Assembly: GCF_024721015.1 (NCBI RefSeq) | Contig: NZ_JANAIF010000026.1 | Span: 1 to 53,590, forward strand | Direction: 5' to 3' | Origin: Xenorhabdus bovienii | Lineage (GTDB): Bacteria > Pseudomonadota > Gammaproteobacteria > Enterobacterales > Enterobacteriaceae | Length of the DNA: 53,590 nt | In this document: one piece after another, positions 27,143 to 36,077 of the stretch | Layout: each line of letters opens with the position of its first letter | How positions within the stretch are numbered: position 1 is the stretch's first letter | Made by a program: the position numbers and the translations under genes | Notes under the pieces: generated by a model | Databases searched by the model: none | The model's input: only the letters and a program-made list of their open reading frames with translations | Told to the model about the DNA's origin: nothing

Positions 27143-27968
27143 GACGGCCGCCCGGTTTCACCGTTACCGGCTCAGGGATAAAGGCATTATCCGGCTGTCC
27201 TCGGGTCACAAGATACAGCACTGTGGTATCTTCCGGTGTCCCTGCTTCGCCCAGCCAGCGATGCTGAAACGTCGCTGCCACAAACTGCCCCTGCAAAGCT
27301 CGTGGGTCGAGCGTGATGTTGCGTTTAGCCGTATTACGCAGTTTCAGGGCTACCACTGTGTAATTTTGCACACCCCAGCCGACCAGCGGGGAAACCGCAA
27401 TCGGTTCTGAAGGGTAGAGTGTCGTGATGGATCCGGGTAAATGCAGATTGACCGGGTGGATCCCCGTAACCGGCTCGACGGTACGCAGCGGGGCATAAAG
27501 CTGCTGAGCGGCATAGCGGGTTAATATCACAGGCGCGGGAGCCGAAAGTGCTGATTTTCTCTGATGCGGTGACCCCTCTTTTGGAGCAGAATTTTTTTCA
27601 TCCGGATAAAGAATGCGGACGGGTTCCGTTGACCCCATTTTGGTGGCGGTGATATCCAGTAAGATAATTTCGCCGTTTTCACTGTCCTGCAATTGCAGAC
27701 GGGTAGACGGAAAAGATTGGCTGGCTTTCAGGTAAACCGCCCCGCCTGCGCTCTGCACCCGCAGTTTATCGCTGAGTGACGGAGACAAACCAACACGGAC
27801 ATTTCTGTCTACGAAAATAACCCGCTCCTGTCCTACTTTGAGGGCAATGGATAACGGAATGCGTTCCCATTTCACCAGTTCATCGGCCTTTGCCCCGAGG
27901 CTGAACAACAAAAGGCTGACCAACCCCAGCCAAAAACAGGCAGAAGAGCAAGATTGATATCTTTTCAT
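27132..27968 (-). CDS. TraK/VirB9-like ICE transfer protein (PFL_4704 family)
   Basis: A 278-residue periplasmic protein. The start at ATG 27968 gives a signal peptide (MKRYQSCSSACFWLGLVSLL...AKA) and a 4-base overlap with the upstream stop; the longer frame is not needed. The body is beta-rich (VKWERIPLSIALKVGQERVIF near the mature N-terminus, then NITLDPRALQG), as in TraK/VirB9 proteins that help build the outer-membrane core with TraB/VirB10. It overlaps the downstream gene by about 11 bases. Confidence 0.85.
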   Translation of the reverse strand: MKRYQSCSSACFWLGLVSLLLFSLGAKADELVKWERIPLSIALKVGQERVIFVDRNVRVGLSPSLSDKLRVQSAGGAVYLKASQSFPSTRLQLQDSENGEIILLDITATKMGSTEPVRILYPDEKNSAPKEGSPHQRKSALSAPAPVILTRYAAQQLYAPLRTVEPVTGIHPVNLHLPGSITTLYPSEPIAVSPLVGWGVQNYTVVALKLRNTAKRNITLDPRALQGQFVAATFQHRWLGEAGTPEDTTVLYLVTRGQPDNAFIPEPVTVKPGGRHAG

Positions 27969-28621
27969 TGGAACACGCCCTTTTTCTCTTCCACAGGTTG
28001 CGGCATGGCTTCCAGACGCTGCGGCATCCCGTCGTAACAATCCAGTGCCAGCCCGAAAGGATTACGCTCCGCATCGCCCTCCCAGCGCACCACTTTCAGG
28101 GGATAGCGCACCAGCGCCCGTTTGACAGGTTCGGCGTGATAATATTCATCAGCCACCAAATCCAGCCGCACCACCCAGTTATCCCGGTTACGCACCGTCA
28201 CACTTTTCGTCTCGTAGCCCCGGCCGGGGATCTCATACACCACCCGCACCCGATCAAGCAGCTCACCACTGTCGGCCCGGGTTTTGGCATCCGCCTGCAA
28301 AAAATCCTGACAGGCGGGGGTCAGATAAGACGACAAGGCCGCAATTTTAGCCGGGTAGTCCTGTGCCCCATTTTTCGGCCAGGCGTTCAGTTGCTGGAAA
28401 AGATAAAACGCAAAACTGTAGACACTCGGCGCAGGCACTTCCCACCACGGGCGGGTGCTGCCGCTGCGTAAGTCCGGCGGATTATGGATGGTGAGACTAC
28501 GCGGTGAGGCCATCCAGCCCGTGAGCGTAATCAGCAAGACCAGTATCAGCACCCCGCAGGCAAGCCGCAGGGTCAGGATATGCTGATCACGGTTTTTCAG
28601 CGCATGACGAAACCGGCTCAT
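27965..28621 (-). CDS. TraE/VirB8-like ICE transfer protein (PFL_4703 family)
   Basis: A 218-residue protein with one N-terminal transmembrane segment (about 23-45) and a periplasmic domain holding FAFYLFQQLNAWP and YLTPACQDFLQAD, then VVRLDLVADEYYHAEPVKRALVRYPLKVVRW. This fits the TraE/VirB8 fold that nucleates the channel at the inner membrane. The start overlaps the stop of the preceding gene. Family by position and sequence look. Confidence 0.85.
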   Translation of the reverse strand: MSRFRHALKNRDQHILTLRLACGVLILVLLITLTGWMASPRSLTIHNPPDLRSGSTRPWWEVPAPSVYSFAFYLFQQLNAWPKNGAQDYPAKIAALSSYLTPACQDFLQADAKTRADSGELLDRVRVVYEIPGRGYETKSVTVRNRDNWVVRLDLVADEYYHAEPVKRALVRYPLKVVRWEGDAERNPFGLALDCYDGMPQRLEAMPQPVEEKKGVFQ

Positions 28622-28992
28622 CGCAGGCTCCCGTTACGATGAGTCAGCCTACTTCGACGCAACGACCAGCCCTGAGCCGCAATAATCAATGCCGGATCAC
28701 CGATACCCATTCGCCGCTTTTTCTCTTCCAGCTTCAGCCAGAGATAATGTTCCGGTTTGCCGCGCTTAAGCTGAGCGAGCCAGCGGCCGCCGAAACTAAT
28801 CAATAACAAGGGCATGAACAGCATACCCGTCGGTATCATGACCCAACCAGCTAACGGGATAAAAGGAAGGCTCACCATCAACCCGAATGCCAGCCCCAGC
28901 AAAGCGGCCAGCCCCATTTCCGGTGTGGTGAATCCGCGAAATACGACCGGTTCGGCATTTAAGCGATCGGGTAAAAACGGGATCGTCTGCAT
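28618..28992 (-). CDS. TraL-like small ICE membrane protein (TIGR03750 family)
   Basis: A 124-residue inner-membrane protein. FLPDRLNAEPVVFRGFTTPEMG leads into two adjacent transmembrane segments (about 28-48 and 50-72), then a basic cytoplasmic tail. This is the TraL/VirB3-type layout. It lies between the TraA-like and VirB8-like genes, with short spacing on one side and a 4-base overlap on the other. Confidence 0.85.
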   Translation of the reverse strand: MQTIPFLPDRLNAEPVVFRGFTTPEMGLAALLGLAFGLMVSLPFIPLAGWVMIPTGMLFMPLLLISFGGRWLAQLKRGKPEHYLWLKLEEKKRRMGIGDPALIIAAQGWSLRRSRLTHRNGSLR

Positions 28993-29002
28993 CAGCGGTA
29001 CC

Positions 29003-29386
29003 TCAAAAGATAATGCCGGCCGATTTCGCCAGCAGCCAAATCACCGCAACCAATAGCACCACGCCGACCACGATGATCGAGCCAAACTGTGTCCAGGTGG
29101 CTTTGCCGTCCCGCACTTCCGAAAAGGTTTCAACCGCCGCCGAAGCGACCTTAAAGAACGCCACTGCTGAGAGGATCAGCCCGCCAATCACGATGCCATC
29201 CTGGGCATAACCTTTCACCTGTCCCAGTAATCCACCTCCGCCACCACTTTTTGGCGGTTCGATAGCCGGCAAATCGGCCCGGGCGGATTCACAGGAAAAA
29301 CCGAACAACAAAAGAAAGGTGCTTATTCTGGTTATCAGGTTCGTGCTGATACGACGACAGACAGTAAAAATTGGCTTCATGTTCAA
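29003..29386 (-). CDS. pilin-like ICE membrane protein (PFL_4702/TIGR03745 family)
   Basis: A 127-residue protein with a long leader ending in ESARADLPA, a Gly-rich linker (GGGGGLLGQV), and two hydrophobic segments (about 68-88 and 102-122). The size, processed leader and two membrane helices resemble conjugative pilin subunits (TraA/VirB2). It would be the pilus or channel subunit of this ICE, though that is inferred. It sits in the operon between two other small membrane genes. Confidence 0.8.
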   Translation of the reverse strand: MNMKPIFTVCRRISTNLITRISTFLLLFGFSCESARADLPAIEPPKSGGGGGLLGQVKGYAQDGIVIGGLILSAVAFFKVASAAVETFSEVRDGKATWTQFGSIIVVGVVLLVAVIWLLAKSAGIIF

Positions 29387-29415
29387 TCCATTCCTTGTTC
29401 ATTATGTTCGTTGCA

Positions 29416-29652
29416 TCAGCTGGCAAACATCCAGACCGAGACCACCAGTAAAATGGCGGTTCGCATGGCAAACTGGCTGATGGTCTGATTACGTACTTTT
29501 TCATTCGCCCAGCCGTTCCAGACATCCACCGCGGCCCAGGCCGCCCAGAGAAACAGGGTGGCCAGGAAAAATCCGACGCAAACCAGATACAGAAAAGTGA
29601 TATCAAAATGCCCCGAGGCCACGGTAAAGGCAGTGCGTTGTGCCTCCGTCAT
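29416..29652 (-). CDS. small ICE membrane protein (PFL_4701/TIGR03758 family)
   Basis: 78 residues with two hydrophobic segments (about 18-40 and 58-77). Its start overlaps the stop of the RAQPRD gene by one base (TAATG), so the two are translationally coupled. The sequence (AFTVASGHFDITFLYLV, AAWAAVDVWNGWANEKV) matches the family that follows RAQPRD in this ICE class. No enzymatic role is known to me. Confidence 0.8.
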   Translation of the reverse strand: MTEAQRTAFTVASGHFDITFLYLVCVGFFLATLFLWAAWAAVDVWNGWANEKVRNQTISQFAMRTAILLVVSVWMFAS

Positions 29653-29984
29653 TACGGGCGTTCCTGACGGTAATGACCGGATAACACGTTTGATTCCTGC
29701 TGCTGGGCGCGGGAAGGGGTCAGGTAGTGATCAATACCGGCTTTGATGGTGTCGAGATCCGCTTTGATACGGAGGTAATCAAAGTAATAACGAGGACGTG
29801 TTGGGATGTCAGCCTGCTTTTCAGCGAGGCTTGCGCGCTCCAGTGCTATCTGTACCTGCTCAATCAAACGCTTTGCACTCGCCAGTTCGTCTTTCTCGGC
29901 AGCCTGCGCAAGCGGTACACACAATAGGATTAGACTCAGCAGACAGGCAGAACGGGACAGGGAAAAGCAACCGTGCATAAACAT
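29652..29984 (-). CDS. RAQPRD family ICE protein
   Basis: A 110-residue exported protein with a signal peptide (about residues 1-28, ending near AQAA). The mature part is helical and ends RIKADLDTIKAGIDHYLTPSRAQQQE. The family is named for an Arg-Ala-Gln-Pro-Arg-Asp motif at this place; here only Arg-Ala-Gln is kept. It is the first gene of the RAQPRD-to-TraC run and lies left of a plus-strand cargo gene. Its function in transfer is unknown. Confidence 0.8.
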   Translation of the reverse strand: MFMHGCFSLSRSACLLSLILLCVPLAQAAEKDELASAKRLIEQVQIALERASLAEKQADIPTRPRYYFDYLRIKADLDTIKAGIDHYLTPSRAQQQESNVLSGHYRQERP

Positions 29985-30126
29985 TCACCTCGTTACGGAT
30001 TTCAAGATGCCGAGGATGCGGGGTTTTTTAGGGCAGATCAGCAATAAACCCTTTATGCTTTGATGAAAATTAGCTAAATAGTCTGGCTAACTTATTCAGC
30101 CAAAACTTAATAATGAAGGAAAACAC

Positions 30127-30819
30127 ATGCTGCGGATTGATTTAAGCGTCCCTGATGAGGAATACGAGCAGGCACGGAAGCTGGGTGCGCACTGGGATGC
30201 CGTCGAACAAATCTGGTATATCGACAACAGCATTGACCCGACGCCGTTTATCAACTGGCTGCCGTTCTACAATGTCCATGCAGAATACTGGTATCTCGCC
30301 CAGACTCAGACAGCCTGCCCGCACTGTCAGAAAAACACCACCGTCACGGCCTGTATGCTGCCTGCCGGACATAAGCTGCTGGAAGCGGACAGCGACGATG
30401 AACCCAACACAGAAATTGACTATACCGAGCAGGACAGACCGGCGTTCTTGTTTTATCTCGCCGATCTTCCTACCCTCATGCGTAACGTGCTGCCTGGCTT
30501 TCACCACCGCCTTCGCAAAGTCGTCAGCCAGCCGCTGCAACGGCAGCACTGGATAAACCACTGCGAACACTGTGATGCGCCGCTGGATGATACCGAACTG
30601 TTTACCGAAATTGGCGGCGCGTTTTTTCCAGCATCGAAGGAGCAGGCCGCAACTATTCAGTTACACCGTATCGATCAGCCGTTTGTCGGGTATTGTGAAG
30701 ATATTTCGCATCATCACTACTATTTCGATCCGAAGGGAAGCAGCCGGGCCTGTCAGGCCTGTGACTGGTTTGAGTGGATGACGCAAGTGGTGAATTTGCC
30801 CTCAACGTATCGACATTAG
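30127..30819 (+). CDS. DUF5710 protein with three CxxC motifs
   Basis: A 230-residue cytoplasmic protein on the strand opposite to the backbone. The N-terminal ~45 residues (VPDEEYEQARKLGAHWDAVEQIWYI) match the DUF5710 module found on many plasmids and in topoisomerase or primase neighbours. Three Cys pairs follow: ACPHCQ, HCEHCD and ACQACD, probably zinc ribbons. It interrupts the transfer cluster, so it is cargo. The module is suggestive of nucleic-acid handling, which is inference. Confidence 0.8.
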   Translation: MLRIDLSVPDEEYEQARKLGAHWDAVEQIWYIDNSIDPTPFINWLPFYNVHAEYWYLAQTQTACPHCQKNTTVTACMLPAGHKLLEADSDDEPNTEIDYTEQDRPAFLFYLADLPTLMRNVLPGFHHRLRKVVSQPLQRQHWINHCEHCDAPLDDTELFTEIGGAFFPASKEQAATIQLHRIDQPFVGYCEDISHHHYYFDPKGSSRACQACDWFEWMTQVVNLPSTYRH

Positions 30820-30855
30820 CCTGAAAGACTGACGCGCCGCCGTGCGGCTTGTCTT

Positions 30856-30905
30856 CTGAGTAATGACAGACAAAACAAACACCCGTTTTATCTGCCATTA
30901 CTCAG
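30856..30905. terminator. 21-bp near-perfect hairpin after the DUF5710 gene
   Basis: CTGAGTAATG plus 11 further bases pair with the complement ending CATTACTCAG, with two mismatches and an 8-base loop. It lies 36 bases after the DUF5710 stop. No T-run follows directly, so it may act as an RNA-stabilising 3' end rather than as a simple terminator. Confidence 0.5.
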
Positions 30906-30988
30906 CGCCACGAAACCTGAAAAATAATTTTTTGATGGAGATAAGATGGCGAAATGGCGATTACACAAAATAGGAAACAAGGTTTTTA

Positions 30989-31153
30989 TTATCTGTATCC
31001 ACGATTTCCTTTTTTTTCTCGTTGTATTAAAACACAATGCGAATGAATTACCTCAAACTTTCCTTTTGTTCCTCTAATAAGTTCAAAATGTCCTTCACCT
31101 ATTCCTACAGGCAAGTGACAAAAATAACATATACCAGGCTTCTTATTACGCAT
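30989..31153 (-). CDS. 54-residue zinc-ribbon-like protein
   Basis: ATG at 31151-31153 is preceded by GAAGGGGAT, a strong ribosome binding site at good spacing. The protein reads MRNKKPGICYFCHLP, a Gly-rich turn, HFELIRGTKGKFEVIHSHC and a basic tail. CxxC plus HxxC looks like one zinc site in a small treble-clef or HNH-like scaffold. A 45-residue plus-strand frame also crosses this stretch, but the metal motif and ribosome binding site favour this one. It is downstream of the PFL_4697-type gene and may be expressed with it. Confidence 0.65.
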   Translation of the reverse strand: MRNKKPGICYFCHLPVGIGEGHFELIRGTKGKFEVIHSHCVLIQREKKGNRGYR

Positions 31154-31382
31154 ATTTATATCCCCTTCAATTTAAATGGATTGTCAAAATGGTATTAGAT
31201 GATCTCGATAAATGTTATCCCCCTATGTCAGCATAGTTGTCACCCCTTACCCACTAATCTAAGGAAATAAACTATACCAGCCAATTTTGTTCCAATCTTG
31301 AAATCAATAGTGGTATCTGGATTAAAAAAACGACATTTACATTATGCTGTTAACGGCTGTAATTACTCGTATAACTACCCAT

Positions 31383-32141
31383 TTAAATATATTTCTTAAA
31401 CATCGATGTGGTGATCACCACGGCCATGCCTAACAGTAACGCCGCAGGCAACAATATCACGGCAGGATGCACAACATCCGGCCACGATAAATACAACACA
31501 CAGGGAATGGTGCAGGCAGGTTTAATTCCTCGTTTGGCATGGTGATAAACAAAACTGGATTCATACCCTGCCCCGTAGCGCCGTAAATCCCGCCGTACCA
31601 GCCCATCTACCAGTGCAACTATCACCACCATCACAAACAAGGGGACGGATAACAACAAAATTACCAGCCGGGTCAACGTCACCATCGTGATAAACACCGT
31701 GGCTAGCCAATACTCCCGCAAATGCCCCGATATACCCTGTAATACCGTATTGAATTCACGCATAAAATCATTACGACTATTGAACTGGTATTGCGACTGT
31801 CCCTGAACCCAGCCCATAAAACCACTGTCTACAAACAACCATTTATAGTTTTGCGCCAACCCTGCCGAAACGGTTTGTGAAGGCTCAACCAACAACAGGC
31901 TTCGGGTAAATTCCGTGGATAAAAATTTAAGTTCAATTTTCATCATATTCTGACTGTGAGTCGCACCCTCTTCCGGCCAGAAAAAAGCCATACCGAGATA
32001 TTCCAGTAACAGGCTGAATAGCCAGGACATCACAATAAACCCAATGAGTTGCCACGGCCATTCCCATAACAGACGATAAAGCAGGCCATGCTTGCGGGGC
32101 AGTTGGGAAGGTTGGCGAGATTGTTTTTCTGACTGTGCCAT
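31383..32141 (-). CDS. ICE membrane protein, PFL_4697 family (TIGR03747)
   Basis: A 252-residue polytopic inner-membrane protein. One hydrophobic segment lies near 32-52, a periplasmic region holds FLSTEFTRSLLLVEPSQTV, and further segments lie at about 160-185 and 215-245. It follows TraD by 9 bases, the standard place of this family, which is thought to partner the coupling protein. The C-terminus (SMFKKYI) ends the operon segment before the DUF5710 cargo. Confidence 0.85.
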   Translation of the reverse strand: MAQSEKQSRQPSQLPRKHGLLYRLLWEWPWQLIGFIVMSWLFSLLLEYLGMAFFWPEEGATHSQNMMKIELKFLSTEFTRSLLLVEPSQTVSAGLAQNYKWLFVDSGFMGWVQGQSQYQFNSRNDFMREFNTVLQGISGHLREYWLATVFITMVTLTRLVILLLSVPLFVMVVIVALVDGLVRRDLRRYGAGYESSFVYHHAKRGIKPACTIPCVLYLSWPDVVHPAVILLPAALLLGMAVVITTSMFKKYI

Positions 32142-32150
32142 AACCGGAAA

Positions 32151-34214
32151 CTACCCCTTCTCTTCCCACCAGTTTTCACTGGTGCGGTAGTGCCGGCGCA
32201 TCTGTTCGGCAATGTGCTGCAAACTGGCCGGCATCAGGACATCATCGTCATCCCCCGTAGGCAAAGGCATACGGATTTTCCACAACTGACCGCCTTCCAG
32301 CAGCGCAAACGCCTGCCCTTTCGGCAGGTTAATCATTTCGGCCGGGGTGATCAGCGGTGTTTTGACGGTGCCGACCCTGTCCTGTGTGGAAGAAGTAAAA
32401 TCCTGCCCCTGTTCCACATCAGCAATGTCCGAATGCCCCGATACCAGGGTCTTACTGTAGGTTTCCACTTCAGGAAGCTGGCTGGTGAGGAGTTCTGCCG
32501 TCCGGTTATCCCGTACCCGCAGCATAATCAGGGTATTGAAGTTACCCATCACCTGTGCAGTTTTAGCCGGGCTACCGATACGGGCTTCGATATCAGAAGA
32601 GGTTTGGGTATACGCCGTAACCTGCATCCCCGCACCGCCCCCCTTGTTGATCAGCGGAATAAATTCATCACCCATCAGTTCGTTGAATTCATCGCAATGC
32701 AGGTTGATTGCCAGTTTGCCATCATGGCGTATCGGCAATCCGGCGTTCATGCCGTATTTGTAAATCTGTCCGGCAACACTGACCAAATCCGCAAACATGC
32801 TGTTACCTACCGCCGAAGCCACATCGCTGTCAGACAGTGCATCCAGACCGATATAAACAATCCCGTTTTTGCGGATCACCTGCTCCCAGTCAAAGATGGG
32901 CCGCATATCCGTCATATTGAGGTAATCCGGAGATAACAGTTCGGCAATTTTGCCTGTCGTCAGTTTTTCCAGCAGCGGCAATAAGGACGCGACAATTTTA
33001 TCAAAATAGGTACGGTCATAACGCACGGCAGAACGCAGACCATCCAGAATCGGGTCATAGAGTTGCTTGCCTGCGTCAGAACTCAGCGTCATTTCCATAG
33101 CCCAGAGCCGGAGGGCATCGGGTTGCCCGTGCATATTGCGCGGAATGTCTTTTTCTTTCAGTTTGCTGAGGGAACGATTGATTTGCGCCAGCAGATCCGG
33201 CTGTCTTTCCTCCATCATTCGGGTGGCATAGCGTTGATACAGTTCGCTGATATTATTGACGTAGCGGGTGATAAGCTGGTAATCCGGCCGGTGCCCCAGA
33301 GCCACCAAAGCACGGGCAACAATATTGACAAACCGCCAGGCAAATTCACGGAACGCGGCGCTGTTGCCTTCGCCGCTGAGCTGACCGGCCAGACGGGAAG
33401 CGACTTCGGACACCCGGCCAAACCGCCCGACGGCGTTATAACGCGCCGAAATCTCGGGCCAGCCCAGATGAAAAAGGGACAGTTCATTGCCGCGACCCGC
33501 GCGGTGCGCTTCTGCCCAGATGCGCCTTAACAGATCAGCGTCACCTTTGGGATCAAAGATAATCACCACCTCACCGCGCCGGATATCCTGAGTGATAAGC
33601 AGTTCAGCCAGCCGGGTTTTCCCCACCCGTGTAGTACCCATCACCAGTGTATGCCCGACCCGTTCGCGCAGATCCATAAAAACATCAGCTTCCTGTGGTT
33701 CAATACCGTGGATAGCCGGATTACCGCCCACAGGCGGCAGCGGGCGTACCGGATTAAATGGCGAGTCTTTGCGTAATAGCGCAGATAATGTCGGCCAACG
33801 GTATTCAGTTCGGCGCTCCAGTGCACGGGCAAACTGATATATCCGGGACGGTTGTACGAATCGCTCGACTTCCGGTCGTCGCGTATCCTGTAAACGCTGG
33901 GTATGCTTCTGCTGCCAGCGAAATCCCCTGCCCAGAAACAACTGCCGGTGACTGACAGGAATGTGCCTGGTGCTCATCTGGTAACGCGGCAGGCGGCGCA
34001 GATTTCTGCGATAGCGGATGACCTGGATACCCTGCCATGTGCGTATCATTGCCAGTACGGCAAAACCGCCTGCCATAACATAGCTGACGGAAGGTGCCAG
34101 TGCGATGGCCCAGGGTGCCCTGATACAGACAAACGCGGCAACGGCGGAGACCAGCGCAGTATTCAGCTCGACGGCTGGGCGCAGCAGGGCTTCAACCACA
34201 TAACGGCGGCTCAT
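32151..34214 (-). CDS. traD: conjugative coupling factor TraD
   Basis: A 687-residue type IV coupling ATPase (SXT/TOL-type TraD). N-terminal membrane segments lie at about 18-35 and 40-58. Walker A is MGTTRVGKTRLAELL (about 193), followed by VIIFDPKGDADLLRRI. The Walker-B-like stretch is AINLHCDEFNEL, followed by GAGMQVTAYTQTSSDIEARIG. It brings the relaxase-DNA complex to the channel. Its ATG overlaps the previous stop by 4 bases. The protein appears intact. Confidence 0.95.
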   Translation of the reverse strand: MSRRYVVEALLRPAVELNTALVSAVAAFVCIRAPWAIALAPSVSYVMAGGFAVLAMIRTWQGIQVIRYRRNLRRLPRYQMSTRHIPVSHRQLFLGRGFRWQQKHTQRLQDTRRPEVERFVQPSRIYQFARALERRTEYRWPTLSALLRKDSPFNPVRPLPPVGGNPAIHGIEPQEADVFMDLRERVGHTLVMGTTRVGKTRLAELLITQDIRRGEVVIIFDPKGDADLLRRIWAEAHRAGRGNELSLFHLGWPEISARYNAVGRFGRVSEVASRLAGQLSGEGNSAAFREFAWRFVNIVARALVALGHRPDYQLITRYVNNISELYQRYATRMMEERQPDLLAQINRSLSKLKEKDIPRNMHGQPDALRLWAMEMTLSSDAGKQLYDPILDGLRSAVRYDRTYFDKIVASLLPLLEKLTTGKIAELLSPDYLNMTDMRPIFDWEQVIRKNGIVYIGLDALSDSDVASAVGNSMFADLVSVAGQIYKYGMNAGLPIRHDGKLAINLHCDEFNELMGDEFIPLINKGGGAGMQVTAYTQTSSDIEARIGSPAKTAQVMGNFNTLIMLRVRDNRTAELLTSQLPEVETYSKTLVSGHSDIADVEQGQDFTSSTQDRVGTVKTPLITPAEMINLPKGQAFALLEGGQLWKIRMPLPTGDDDDVLMPASLQHIAEQMRRHYRTSENWWEEKG

Positions 34215-34747
34215 TGTGACAACTGTTGGGAAAGTTGAGAAAGTTGAGTTTCCGTGATCAACACCGGATAATGTTGCAGTTGCAATCGACGAGCCAGCTC
34301 GGTGCCGGAAGCAGGTGATAACAATAAATCCGACGCTGATGCCCTGAGTGACTGCAAACCTGCCATTTCACTGACATTGACCACCAGACCAACAGCATGC
34401 AGTTTCGTCAATGTGGCCGCATTCTGGCTTAACCACTGGCGTGAGTCCGGATCATCCCCAATCAGAAACAGTGCGCCAATCCCCGGCAATTGCAGTGGTC
34501 TGCTTGCTACTTTTCCCGGCGTCAGCTCCGGTGTTTTGACAGGCAACATCGCCGCTTCACCTGCCATTTCGGATGAGGAATTTTGCACCGATGACACAGG
34601 CTCATCGCGTTGCTCAGCATTAATGCTTTCATAAAAAGGCGAGGCATCTTTGCCGCCTAAATCTGCAATGATGTTCAGTTCAGCATGGCAGGCACTTATC
34701 CATAACAGGCTGATAATGGGGAATACGCTCAGCCGTTTCATTATCAT
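34211..34747 (-). CDS. ICE transfer protein, PFL_4695 family (TIGR03765)
   Basis: A 178-residue exported protein. The ATG at 34747 forms a 4-base overlap with the upstream stop and gives a signal peptide (MKRLSVFPIISLLWISACHA). The mature C-terminal half (ALFLIGDDPDSRQWLSQNAATL, LHAVGLVVNV) looks like a thioredoxin-type alpha/beta domain without a CxxC. It is translationally coupled with TraD. In several relatives a lytic transglycosylase gene lies next to it; none is present here. Confidence 0.8.
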   Translation of the reverse strand: MIMKRLSVFPIISLLWISACHAELNIIADLGGKDASPFYESINAEQRDEPVSSVQNSSSEMAGEAAMLPVKTPELTPGKVASRPLQLPGIGALFLIGDDPDSRQWLSQNAATLTKLHAVGLVVNVSEMAGLQSLRASASDLLLSPASGTELARRLQLQHYPVLITETQLSQLSQQLSQ

Positions 34748-35439
34748 GATGTGATCTGCCATCCTTGTTCTCCCTGCCGCAATAAGACCGGCATAACACC
34801 CTGCCCAAACCGGAACCAGTACCCTGCATCATGATTCAGGGTGACTTGCCGGTTGCGCACTCGCTCAACAGGGATTCGGTGTTTTTTGGCCCATTGCCGT
34901 AATGTGTCGTCATTGCCCTTGCTGTCGACCAGATAGATGTCAACTGGTTGCATCAACGCCAGAACTTCCGTTAAGCGGGCATCACACGACGGACAATCGT
35001 TGATTTTGACAAACAACGCCAAACGCCCCTTTGCCTCACCGGATTTCTCCATATTGACCGGCAACATATCCGGAAATAATCGTTGCCAGGCGGCATCCAC
35101 TTCCCGCTGAAAACGCAGTTCTTTTTCAGTGCGGGCAAATTCCGTTTTGACCCACTGCTCAGCATAACGGCGGCGTTCTGCATCACTTTCCGCTTCAATC
35201 CCCAGGGTTGTCAACGGATCAAGCCCCGGCGACTGGATACCCCTTGAACCATTCAATAATTGCTGATAACGCTGATATTCATCCGCGTTCAATCCCCATT
35301 GCCCGGCCTGTATTCTCAATGTTTGCTTTTGGCTTTCCACCGTATGTGCCTGCTGCGACGTTAAGGGTGACGGTGTGGCTGCCCATGTTGGGCTGATGAG
35401 CATTATCCACGTTACCAGACCGATTTGATGCAATCTCAT
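34744..35439 (-). CDS. ICE transfer protein, PFL_4693 family (TIGR03759)
   Basis: A 231-residue exported protein. I use ATG 35439 (MRLHQIGLVTWIMLIS...WAA signal), because it overlaps the PilL stop by 4 bases; the longer frame starts within pilL. The mature part has WGLNADEYQRYQQLLNGSRG near the N-terminus and a C-terminal thioredoxin-like domain with DCPSCDARL, a CxxC pair that may be redox active. Order after PilL fits the family. Confidence 0.8.
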   Translation of the reverse strand: MRLHQIGLVTWIMLISPTWAATPSPLTSQQAHTVESQKQTLRIQAGQWGLNADEYQRYQQLLNGSRGIQSPGLDPLTTLGIEAESDAERRRYAEQWVKTEFARTEKELRFQREVDAAWQRLFPDMLPVNMEKSGEAKGRLALFVKINDCPSCDARLTEVLALMQPVDIYLVDSKGNDDTLRQWAKKHRIPVERVRNRQVTLNHDAGYWFRFGQGVMPVLLRQGEQGWQITS

Positions 35440-35972
35440 GGCTGCTTTCCCTGCCGGGGTTGTGGAAGATGATAACCCGGACGCAAATGGTGACAAACCT
35501 CACGTTGCACCTCATCCACCTCCAGTTGCCAGGCCGGGCCTGACATAAGCTGCAAAGCGGTACGCAACAGGACAGGGCCTAACTGATAGTGCACAGACGG
35601 TAACGGCTGACGATATAAGAAGTCATTGTTTTTTTCAGGTACACATAAACGGTAACCCGACTGGCGTAATACGTCACGCTGGGCATCGGCTACCGTGGGA
35701 TGCTGAGACGCCGGGATATGAACCTCAATCAATTGGGAAAGCGGGTCACGCTGTGCTGCTGTTGGGTCGGTACTTACCAGTATATAACGACCGTAACGGA
35801 CAACTTCCGGTGCTTGTTGATAAATATCGGGTGAGACGGGCTGAATATTGCGCGTGAGCTGCGTTGCTGAAATGGCTTTTTCGGGAGCACATTGAGATGA
35901 CGGTTGCTTTAACGAGGCATTGCAACCCGTCAGGATTGTGATCAATACACCCATTAATACGGTTATTCTCAT
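35436..35972 (-). CDS. pilL: PilL-like transfer lipoprotein (TIGR03748)
   Basis: A 178-residue lipoprotein with a lipobox near ILTGC. The conserved block SPDIYQQAPEVVRYGRYILVSTDPT and the RQSGYRLC motif match the N-terminal domain of PilL found at the start of the transfer cluster in SPI-7/PFGI-1 ICEs. It is the first gene of a coupled run through TraD. No type IV pilus genes (pilN-pilV) follow, so here PilL probably serves the transfer channel only. Confidence 0.8.
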   Translation of the reverse strand: MRITVLMGVLITILTGCNASLKQPSSQCAPEKAISATQLTRNIQPVSPDIYQQAPEVVRYGRYILVSTDPTAAQRDPLSQLIEVHIPASQHPTVADAQRDVLRQSGYRLCVPEKNNDFLYRQPLPSVHYQLGPVLLRTALQLMSGPAWQLEVDEVQREVCHHLRPGYHLPQPRQGKQP

Positions 35973-36077
35973 TCCTGTTATTCCTGCCCGGCAATCAAAG
36001 CGCCAATGTGCAGGAAGTAACAGGATTTATTCAATCAACAACTGAAACTGCCTTTTAGGAAATAAAAACGTTACCGC

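Noticed and set aside
30936..31073. 45-residue plus-strand frame opposite the 54-residue gene
   Set aside because: Despite a GGAG-like site, it has a hydrophobic low-complexity composition and is antisense to the better supported zinc-ribbon-like frame.
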